Of a DNA stretch of 64,000 nucleotides, positions 35,501-47,500 are shown one piece after another. The notes under the pieces were generated by a model. That model did no database searches and was not told the origin of the DNA. It saw nothing but the letters and a program-made list of their open reading frames with translations. Position 1 is the stretch's first letter. Every line of letters starts with the position of its first letter. Position numbers and translations under genes: made by a program. The stretch is from Ypsolopha sequella (Eukaryota > Arthropoda > Insecta > Lepidoptera > Ypsolophidae): the NCBI GenBank assembly GCA_934047225.1, contig OW204001.1, positions 14,864,201 through 14,928,200 of the forward strand. Reading direction: 5' to 3'.

Positions 35501-38500
35501 AAGATAAAGACACTATATAATTTGTTTGGATATGCTAAAAATAACAAAACTGAAGTAAAAAATGGTATAAAACACAAGAATATCAGAAGAGTATTAGGTA
35601 CGTCGGAACTTAGAAAATTAACACAACAAAATACCTAGTCTATCTTGTTTTAGGATTTTGTTTTTGCAGCTTTAACGACGCTTGGCTTACGATATTATGG
35701 ATTAGAATTTTAATATTAAAACTAGTTTATAGGATCCCAGAAACTACAATTTCGCGGAAGTATTAATAACTTCTAGTCGAGAGAAAATATAATGTTAAGG
35801 TATTAAAAGCAATCGTTATCTAGCTTTACATTAAGGAAGAAAATGATTGATTCAGAGTCTATTAAATGCCAGGCTAAAGATATAAAAACCTGATAGGGGT
35901 GTCTTCGTGACGTAGGTGATGAAAGTCTTCCCACGGAGTAGTCAATCAAACCGTGGTTGTCTTACGCCAACTTCTGGTATAACTCGGGAAACGTACCCCA
36001 CCAGCGTACGTGGTTCGTACCTTCGGCCTCAATTCATATGCACAACCAAACAGGATGAAAAGGTGGCGCGCGGAAAATGGGAGAAATGGAAAAATACTGG
36101 AAAAACCCTTAAAAACCTGAAGGGTCGCTGTAAAGAAATAAAACAACAGCGTCAAGACATGCCTACGAAATCTGGGCAAGGAAATTAACGTATTGGAAAC
36201 GGGACAAAAGGGATTTTCAGAGAATGAAACCAAAAGTACACAAAACTTACCAGGAAATGAAGAAAAAACAGGCTTTCACTAGCTCTATGGTAAATGTGCT
36301 CTGTTTCGTGGATTCAACTAGATTTCAAATTTCATATTTTAATTTTCTGTGGCAAATTTTGCATTCCTTCTACGACGATACTCTTCGATATGAGAAAAAT
36401 AACAAAAAAAATGTGACAAAATATTCCAAATTTTCGAATTTGTAAATTCAGTAAAGAAATCAACGACAAAGTAAGACTAAAATAGATGAAAAAGGTTGAA
36501 TACCTGTAGCGAATGCTACAACCGCTATTGAAAAAAACGTTCGAGATTCTTAAATCGAGATTAAAGACGTTACGGTGTCAAACAACGCTCTCTAGGAAAC
36601 CACCACCATCTTGTTTTCATAGCCAACGTTTCAGTGACGTCATTCAACGCTATATAGCGACCGCTAAATGTCGCCACCGCTTTTGGAGGAAACCAGAGCT
36701 TTAGCTGTTGTTATCTATTTCATTATGAATGAATCTAATTTTGTATTTTCTAGATTACAAAGCCACCGAAGTAGATAAGCTAATACAGCAACATATAAAC
36801 GGCAAAGAACCGACGTGCAGCGCCGAGGATGTCAGCGATGCGGAAACCATTGTCAGGCAACTACTGACTGTAGCGTCCACACGCGCGCCCATGGTCGGAC
36901 GAAACACGTGTATCACTAAAGTAAGAGATTATTATATTACCTAAGGATCGATTCCTCAGATTAGGAACGAAACAAATTATATATAGTATTATTATATATT
37001 ATTATTATTACGAACAACTTTTATTATGGAGCTAAACCCTGAATCGCGAAAAAAAAATCAGCTGTTCCATAGAAAAGTTTCATAGCTACCCGACCAAAAT
37101 GTATGAAACAACGTTTTTTTATCTCGATTTCTCAAATTTTTTTTTACGAAAAGTTGTTCGTGTGGGCTAGTTTCCCAGTAATCTTTCTATACAATCCATG
37201 ACAGAGTGCACGTCTAGTCGGCAATAGATAACCAGATAACCAATCCGGTTCCGATTTTTAGCATTTGTTCTAAAATGACTTTTTACTCATATTTTCTTTC
37301 TTTTAAGTTCCCAAATGTTAGTGCATAAAGTTTCGACAGTTTTTCGAGAATATGTACATTAGCGAAGGTTTCTATGTGCATTAAGTCTGTGGTAGATAAA
37401 CTAAACATGTATCACTTTGAGCGAACAGTTCTAAAATTTCCATACAGACACCGGTTTTTTGGGGATTAATTTCATCCCAAAATCGCTCGAGCGGTCAACA
37501 TAAGATTCCATAACAAAAATGTTTATCCATCAACGTTGCAGATAGTGAAGAACCTGGACAAATCGGGAAGATTAGAGAGCGAAAGTGACATAGTGTTGGT
37601 AACAGGAAGAGTGGTACAGAACGAACATAATTCACAATGGCAATTCATGTACATGCCGCATCTGCTGCATAAACTTAGGAATGTTAACAGTAAGTCCCAT
37701 ACTCGTAGGTACGGACGCCAGAATGACAAGCTATCTAAAATAATTGCCAGTAGAATGGCTATTAAATCAACGGTGGATCCAGAATTTCAAAAGCACATAA
37801 TATGTGTTTTTAGGTGTCTTAACCCTTGACGCTCTTTTGGCAAATCTACCTTGTATGATATTTCTTGCATGCTGTGTAAAAGTGCACTCGAATCGAAAAG
37901 TCGAGTCAAATCTATGGAATTTCTGGGTGTTTGGGGCTATGGCCCCCCTTTTGTATCCACTGATTTGTTAAATTCGTTTACAAACAGTGAGTTTGAACTG
38001 TTGGTAAATGTAGCATAATATTACCTACTTATACATGGCTTTCGCCATGTAAAACGAAATTCCCTTCGATCACGATATTTATAGAATTTAAAAAAATGTT
38101 AAATGTGATGACCGTTGAGGCCATAAGGCATTGGAATAGAGACCACGTACAGCAAAGCGTAGCTAGGCCGCCCTTGTGTCCGTTGGACTGATGATCTGAA
38201 GGACGTTGCGGGTGGCGTGGTGGCTGGATGAGGATGACCGAGGACCGCCAAGAGTGGCGTAATATGGGGGAGACCTATGTCCAGCAGAGGACGAATACGG
38301 GCTGATGGATGGATGGACACATGGCTTTCGCTATAATGTAAAACGAATCGCAGTATTCCCTTCGATCACACTTGACATGACAAACCTGTTGGTTCACGGT
38401 GTCCAATACAATACAATACAATACAATACAACTTTTTTTGTACACCATAACAAAAAGGAACAGAAATATAAATACTTAATTTTTAACTACCTTATTATGT

Positions 38501-41500
38501 AGCACAAACAGGCGGCCTTATCGCATAAAGTAATCTCTTCCAGACAACCTTTGGGTGGATGAAACTGTGTCGTTCACTATTAGAGAGACCAAAGACCTAC
38601 TTTAACTCTATCCCACAAAATAACCACTTGCAGAAGGTTTACTCCGCATAACTATCGAAAACAGGCGCACGCACACATGGACGCGTACGTAAGACGATCT
38701 CGGATGAAGTCGGTCGAATGCCAATACGAAATACTGCCGAGATCATCATAAGTACGCGTCTATGCATGTGTGCGTATGTTTTCGCTCCGTCGTCGAGTCG
38801 GCCTTCTGGTAGTATCTATTTTGTGTCTATGCTTCCAGGTGAGGAAATAGAAATGAGTGCAAAAGGCGACCCACTCCGCAAGGACGTGCAAAAGTCCCGC
38901 GACGACTATATGTTGTACATCCACGTACTGGTAATCAAGCAGTACAATGAGCCCGACAAGACTTCCATCATCTTTACAAAACGACGTGAGTGCCCTGTGT
39001 TCCTTCACTAAAAATATCGCCACGACATGTACCCGCGGAGGAGTGTGAGCAGAGGTGTTTCAGAGTAAGAGTCAACAACTCTTACCTCATTTCACAAATG
39101 ATGCTTCGGTCATAAATAAGTATACGCTTTTAGGAAATACAGATATAATTTGCACCAATTCGAATTACGCAAACGTAAATAACTTCACTGAGTGCCCTAT
39201 TCTTAATTAAGGCGCATAGTCAATTTTAGCGCGGTAAGACGCAGGTGTAGTCCTGGCATAAGAGCAAGTAGGATGGAAAGACGCCATCTATGGCGCATGC
39301 TAGCTATTTACGATCCCCAACAACACCAACTCTTAGAGAGATAAGCTCGCCGATGTACTAAAATGTATATATTCAAAATTTGTATTACCTTTTTTTGTGT
39401 ACAATAAAGAATAAGAATACTTTTTTCAACAGACTAAAAACAAAAATTTGGGCTTTATAAGGCCTGGCTTAAAAGCACTGATTTCTACGTGACGATTTTG
39501 CTTGTAAGTACTGTTCTTCTGTCCGTTGAAGAATTCTATGTTATCCAGGGGCTACAGGAAACGCGAGGAAAGCAGTTCACGCCTGCAGCGCATGCGCAAA
39601 AATCTTCGACACCGGAATGGAACTCAAAGCACATCAAGAGGTAAGTCTTTGCAGACGGTTTGATCGTCGAGCGAAGCCCGCCCAACACTGACAGCAGGAT
39701 AGCATATACTTACAATTTCAACGCGTGCAAAAGAGATGGCATGTTAGGCGGGCGTCGCGTCGCCCGATAATCAAACTGAACACAGCCAAGGTGGTCACGC
39801 GTACAAACAAAATATTCTCCATCCTGTTCTCTATCTCGTGATACTCGTAACCGCCTTCTGTCTGTGAAGCTGAAGACCCTAATTATAACACTAATCTAGG
39901 GAGCTTAAATCATATCCATTTATAGAATATTTTTTACGTTATCTGTTATTTCTATTATTTGGGGGGGGGGGGGGGGGGTTGAAGCTTAGCTAGCGGGGCT
40001 CGAATCCCAAAGTCCACCTCTTTCACCACCAATGGTATTAATACACCAAATTGTTGTAATAATGCAAGCTCTTAAACTATGAAATGACAACGACAGACTT
40101 TTGTATTCTAATTTTAGGGCTTAGTCGGAGTAGGTTTACTTTTAACTTTTTTATTTTAGGAGCGGATTTTATATATTACAAGCATTTCTGACAGTTTTAT
40201 TGCAGTCCATGACCATCATCTTCAACCCCTAAGAAATTTAAGGCGAATCGTTCCGCCGGAAAGATCATGGGCTCTCTTTTCTGGGATAGTGAAGGGATAG
40301 TCATGATGGAATATCTCGACCATGGAGCTACTGTTACGGGCTCTTTGTATGCAGGATAAATAAAAAACTCGCGTAATGAAATTCGCGAGAAATGGCGAAG
40401 CAAACTAGCAAAAATTGTTTTGTTCCATCAAGATAATGCCCCGGCTCACAGGTCCGCTGTTGCTATGGCTGCATTTCGAGATGCTGGCTTCGAAATACTT
40501 GAGCATCTTCCATGTTCACCCGACCATGCCCCTAGTGATTTTTATCTATTTCCAAGGTTGAAGGACTATCTGAGAGGACAGAGATTGATGAAGCAGTAGT
40601 CGCTGCAATACATGAATTTTTAGGTGCTCAGGACGAAGACTTTTAAGACAGGAATTTTAAGCTTAGAAAAAACATATTCCATTCCATTCATGCTAAAAGG
40701 GAACTATATCGAAAAATAAAATACCATTTAATAAAAGTTACCGGCAACATCCTCATTTTCACTTCTTACTGAACGTATCTTGGGCGTTTCGTATTAAACA
40801 TCATCGGGCCAACAAATATTAATTTTAATAGTAAACAAATTATCTACAAAGATTATGTTTATTTTGCGAAATCCATCGCTATGAATACTCTAAATATTAT
40901 TAGAGTGCATTACAAACTAGAAAAGATCAATCAGAAACAAATCCAAAACAAGAATTTGAAAAAAATCCCCGGGTCCTTGTCTTGATAACAAGAGGTCGCA
41001 GGTTTGAATCCTGGCCCGGGGAATTTTTTCAAATTCTTGTCTTTGGATTTGTTTCTGATTGATCTTTTCTAGTTTGTAATGCACTCTAACAATATTTAAA
41101 TTATCTACATGCTAAGCAAATTTAAAATACCGTTAGCTCAAATTAATGTGAAAATAACTATTTGTTGAATTACAATTACAAATTACAAGAATTTGTGTAT
41201 AATTTGTTGAACTGAATAACTTTAAAAATACTGAACCGATTTTAATGATTCTTTCGACGGGACTTATGAGAAGTATGACTATAGCAAATAATGATTCTTT
41301 ATTTTGTTTATCAATCTTGTTTCAGGCTCAATGCTTGGACGCTGAAGATGAAAAACCACCGCTAATAATAGACACTGACAAAATAAGCAAACACCTGATC
41401 AAAAAAGTACAAGGTAAGATTTTTTTAGGGTTTCATAGATCAATGAAAACCCTTATAGCAAAACCTACGGTACTGTCGTCTGTCGGGCCGCGGCAAAACT

Positions 41501-44500
41501 GTATAACGGCTAGGCCGATGAAATAGGTGCAGTATTAGTGGGACAGTGAAAGTCATAAAAAAAAGTGTTTTGTCATAAGAACAGTCATGAAAAGAGATAA
41601 GTAACCAGGCTTAACGCACTTTTATTTTAAAACTTACAGCCTGACATTGATAAGTTGTTTACATGATGTAGTTTGAGGTCTCCGACTTGGACACGCTTGT
41701 ACCCCCAATGTTATTGTCAAAAATCAGGGTAAGGGACCATTCCCTGTGTGAGTGTGGCTTATAGGTTGTCAACTTCGTGCCTACCGCGCCCACGGGGTAT
41801 AGGGGTTGGCGGGCAGGGTCTCGGAGGGAATGCGGATGGTGTGGCGGGAGGGTGAGCGAGCGAGACGCATGGGGCGGACCAAGGCGGATGGCCAGTCGCC
41901 GGGAAGGTCGCTCCATAGACAAGGATAGTATAAATCGATCTCTTTTGTAGACTTTATGATATTTTAAAGTTGCGGCCCTTCATACTAAGTCGCGTGCTAC
42001 CTCGTACTCGCCAACCGCTGTACCCCGTGGGCGCGGTAGGCACGAAGTTGACAACCTATAGACGAAGGTACGGTAGATCACATATTTTTTTATTGCCAAA
42101 AACTACTATTTTCTATGTATGATGTTCTCCCTTCTGAAATCCTCCGCCCCGTCAACTACAGCTTTTTATTGTCCCTTTATATATATATATATAATTACAT
42201 ATTATTAAATCATAATAGAGGTAGTCATAGCAATATTTACACTAATTCTTTAGTTCCTTCCCCCATTTTTTTTTCTCTATGCTGTCTCCTAGGCCTTTCT
42301 TTAATCTTTAATTTTGTTTTTAAATTAATTATTGTACTCGAGGAAGATCGACGAAAGTTAACATTTTAAGGCTTCGCTTCGGCCTCCGTCCTCGCATGCT
42401 CGTTTTTCGGCCTCGCTAAATACTCCCGGCTTCCGCGACGCTGCAAAGAACTTTATAAACTAAAGTCTCACAATTACTCACTGATCGTTCAGATGTTAGT
42501 GTGTTAAGTATTATAGTAGGTATGTGCCCTGCCCGCGACCCCACCCGCTTTTATTCAACTCTACCCCAGTTTTCGGCTTGGGCGTAACTTTATTAACACC
42601 CCTTATAGGCTATATGTTGAACAGGCTCACTACGATGATAATTTATAAAAACCGCATCCAAATCCGTTCATTGGTTCAGAGATGTGCAACAGACAGACAG
42701 ACAGGATAGAATTCTAAAAATCGCTGATTTGTATTCTACTCTTTATCACACCCTTTCTATTTTTATTACTTTTTTTCAATGTTCAGACACACCGAGTTCT
42801 ACTCTTATATTATATGGATATAGAGGACAATTTCTTTTTCACATATTGTTGGTGTATCAAAGTATTTTTAAAAAATAAACATGGGTGCTACAAGTCTGGA
42901 AAAAATATGTAAAAAAAAAACTAAATAACTGAATAATAATGATTTCTTCTCATAGACATATATCTAGAAAATAAATAAAAGCATAAAATACGTAGTTTCT
43001 ATTGCTCTACACTGCCAAATAAAATAGGTTAGATAACGGCAATATTTATTTTGTCATTTTTCTTCCTCCTAAAATTAGTCAACTTTGATTTCTTTTTTTC
43101 TCGATAACTAAATATAATTGGCACTCGGGAGTTTTACTTTTTTATTTTTGAATTCCTAAGCCCTATTAATTGCTTAAATAAAACTCGGATGTCCGATTTC
43201 GAGGGATTTTTACACACTGTGGTGCGGCGTTTAGGAACGCTACCCTAGTCCGGCTAGAGGTCAAGTCTTCGCCCATTCACCGCGCGATTCTCTTTCAATG
43301 TACATTCTTATTTCTTCATTGAAAGAATTTATTTATTTTAAATTCGGGTAATTAAATATCTAAATAAAATTGCAAAGGAATTTGATGTAAAAATAAAATT
43401 ATTAGAAAATTTTCCCGCGTCCCTGTAACGTCGCGGGCGAAGTTATCCATCCGGCCTAGGGTTACCAGATGTATAACTATAAATTTGATTGTTGTTACTA
43501 AAGAAAAAGGTTCCTACTAAGAAATAGTACATAATTGTTAAGATTTGTTTTTGGTGTTAGTACTAATAATCCAAAAAATCCTGGCATTTGCAAAGTCCAG
43601 CCGGAACCTTGACAGGTGTCGAAAAATCCTGACTGTCTAAACTTCCGTGTTTTGAACTGAAACTTCACTTGATATACTTTGAAGAAACTATTTATTTGAA
43701 AGGTTAGCGATCTCGTGCAAAACTTAACTCGAGCATATGACGGGCAGTTGAAAAGCAAATGATATCGCGATGTAACTGCAAGCACCGCCATCTACATTAA
43801 TTTCATAGAAAACTAAATACTTGGACATTCCGCCCACCAAGGACTCAGTCCGTCACACATATTTATACCTAATATAAATCCTAAATTACAGTAGCAGATT
43901 GAGTCCGCCCACCGGGAAAAAACACAAAAACAAAACAAACTTCATACTCTTAATCTCAATGTGTCACACAATGTTAGTTAAAGAAATTAAACAACACAAA
44001 AAAATACCAACACTAAAAATATCCTAGCACTATACCTAACGGTTTACAATATAACAGTAATAAAAAGTACACAAACGAACAAAAAATAGCATGTTCTTAC
44101 GTATGTATAAAGGATTTGGTTTCTTCTACATCTTCGGTAGTAAACAAAGCTTATTACAAGGACGTTTTAACAAGCTATTTTTACATTTTACAGTTACAAC
44201 TCTTGTGATATTATCCTTACCGCTGTGCTTTGCTACCACTCTACCTAGTAGCCATTTGGCTGGTGGCAAATTGTCATCTCTTATAATCACCAAATCATCA
44301 ATATCTGGTTCTTGTTTCCTATCGGTCCATTTATATCTTTGATTGAGCGTTACCAAATATTCCTTCGACCATCTTTTCCAGAAATCATTTACCATTTTTT
44401 GAACCAATCTCCACCTTTGCAAACCTGTAATATGGCAATTTGTATGGTCTTGATCAGGAACATTTAGCAACGGCTCACCTACTAGAAAATGGCCTGGGGT

Positions 44501-47500
44501 AAGAGGTAGGGGGTCATCTGGATTTTCGTTTAACCTTGTCAATGGACGCGAATTGAGACACGCCTCTATCTGTGTCAATACTGTGGAAAGTTCCTCATAC
44601 GTAAGTGTCGAGTCTCCAATTACTTTTTTAAGATGAGTTTTTGTAGATCGAACCCCCGCTTCCCATAGTCCGCCGAAATTTGAAGCGGTTGGCGGATTGA
44701 AATGCCAGGTTGTTCCTTGCAAGGTCAGTAATCCTGCAATTTCATTTGGTAGCTCTGATTTTGCACTATTAAACATTTCCCTTAATTGTTTGTCAGCTCC
44801 AACAAAATTGGTACCATTGTCGCTGTAAAGCTCCTGACAATGTCCTCTTCTCGACACGAATCTCCTAAAGGCTGAAATAAAGCCTTGTGCGGTCAAATCC
44901 GACACCGCCTCTAGGTGAATAGCTCGGGTAGCCATACATATAAAAACACATATGTAGCCTTTATAGGACTTGCTCCCTCTTCCAGGTGAAAAGCGCATAT
45001 TAATAGGTCCAGCATAGTCAACACCAGACGCTTTAAAGGGCTTACTAGGTCTCAATCTCACTTCCGGAAATTGTCCCATTAACTGATTGTTATTTTGCTT
45101 TGCATATCTTAAACATGTGACACATTCTTTATAGCATTTCTTGACTTGATCCCTCGCTCGAATTATCCAATATTTTGATCTCAAGTAATTCAACATGACC
45201 TGTAAACCACCATGAAGTGTCTTAACATGAGCATCCAAAACTATTAATCTAGTAAGGTGGCACTTACTAGGCATGATTATTGGATGTCTCTTGTCATAGG
45301 TTACTTGAGCATGATGAATACGACCACCAACCCTTAAAATTCCGTTTTCATCCAAGATTGGGTCAAGAGTATGGAGTGAACTTCTCTTTGATACTTTGCC
45401 TTGTGACTTTAACAGCTTGATTTCCTCAGCAAAATAGAATTCCTGTGTTTGTTTTATACACAGTTTGAAAGAATCCTTTATTTCTTCACTAGAAACAATT
45501 GTTGACAATTTAGGCCTCTGATTATTCGGTATCTTTAAATTCAAAACTCTCCTACAGTATGATAATATTCTCAGCATTCTTGATAAAGTTGAAAACTTGT
45601 TCCATACAAAATCCGTTTCCTTTTCTTGAATGATAGCAGTGAAAGACTTAATGGATCTTTCTTCTTCATGTGTCACAAAGTCCTCTCTTTTGACATCCAT
45701 TGATTGTTGATAAAGCCATTCTGGACCATTCCACCAAAGTGTATTACTTGACAATTCTGAAGGTAGTATACCTCTTGATGCGCAGTCGGCTGGATTGTGG
45801 CTCGTCGTTACATGTCTCCATTGCTCGTAGTCGAGAATTGTTAAAATCTCGGAAACACGATTACTCACAAAGGTAGTCCATCGGTTAGGAAGGCCTTTGA
45901 GCCATGCCAGCACAACTGTAGAGTCAGACCACGCGTGTAAGTTCTCTTGTGGTACTTTCATGATTTGTGAAACTTCGTGTATCAACTTGGCAGCCAACAA
46001 AGCCGCGCACAACTCCAAACGTGGGATCGAAATTTCTTTTTCTATAGGAGCTACTTTAGTTTTTGCAGTCACCAAGCTCACAAGAATGTTGCCATTTTGA
46101 CTTTTGACTCTCATATAAACGGCAGCAGCATATGCAGTTATTGATGCATCTGCAAAGACATGTAACTCTACGTGGCAGTCTCTTGTCGTACCGAGCCATC
46201 TGGGTATGACTATATTTTTTATAGTGATTAAATCATCCCTGAATTGTAACCACTCTTTCAAAAGTTCAGGTGTTAACTCGTCATCCCATAGTAAGCCTGA
46301 CTTCCACAATTTTTGGATGTATATTTTTGCCACAACCACTACAGGTGCAATCCATCCCATTGGATCATATAATCTCGCTATGTCCGATAACACTTTTCTC
46401 TTTGTGATCGGTTGATCGACTTCAGGAATTTGGATTGTGTACTCAAAATTGTCTGTAGCTTTGTTCCAACTTACACCTAATACCTTCACTACATCGTTTG
46501 CTTTGATGGGTAAAGACAAATCTGTTCTCTGACTCTGTTTCTCAATATGTTGCAGTAAATATTCACTGTTACTGCACCATTTTTGCAGTTGAAAGCCACC
46601 AGCAATCATTAATTTCGTCATCTGATCATATACCTCTACAGCTTCACTTTCTGTCTCACACCCTGTCATCAAATCATCCATATAGTAATCTTGCAACGAG
46701 ATACTTGCAGCAATTGGATATTTAGATTGCTCATCCTTCGCTAGTTGCTGCAATGACTTAACCGCCAGATAAGGAGCAGAAGCGGTCCCAAATGTTAAAG
46801 TTAACAACCTATAGTGTTTAATCGGTTCATCCGGATCAGATCTCCATAAGATTCGTTGAAAATCGGTATCATATTTATGAACTCTAACTTGTCGATACAT
46901 TTTGACCAGATCTGCTACCAAACATATTGGGTGAACTCTCCATCTCATTAGGATATGACGAAGATCTTGCTGGAGCTTCGGTCCAACCAGCAGATCGTCA
47001 TTCAGCGATACGTTATTGACACCCTTGCACGAAGCGTCATATACAATTCTAACCTTCGTAGTCTCCTTTTCTTCCCTGACGACCGCATGATGGGGAAGAT
47101 ACACAGCCTTCTCATTCACATCTTCATCCTCTGTGATCAATGACATGTGATTTAATTCAGAATATTCACTGATAACTTTCTTGTAGTCTTCATATAGCTT
47201 TGGATTTTTTACCAATTTCTTCTCCAGCAACTTAAATCTTCGTTGTGCAACTTCTTTTGAATGTCCGTACTGACATTCAGGATCTTCAGTTTTGAATGGT
47301 AAACGTACTATGTAGCGTCCGTCTAGATCTCTTTCTGTTGTTGTTTCGAAAATCTTTTCACACCTTTCTTCATCTTTAGTTAATCTTTTCATGATACAAT
47401 CTGGTTCAGTTTCTATCTCCCAGAATTGTTTGAGTAGTTGATCTCCATTAACCTGAATGTGCATGCTGATAACTCTATTATCTGCTGAAGTTGATTTATT

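Noticed and set aside
37536..37829. 97-codon plus-strand frame
   Set aside because: Its first part is the real exon 10; the continuation past the GTAAGT donor at 37690 is intron.
45897..47143. Plus-strand frames of 60-70 codons
   Set aside because: They are antisense to the intact BEL polyprotein and carry no motif.
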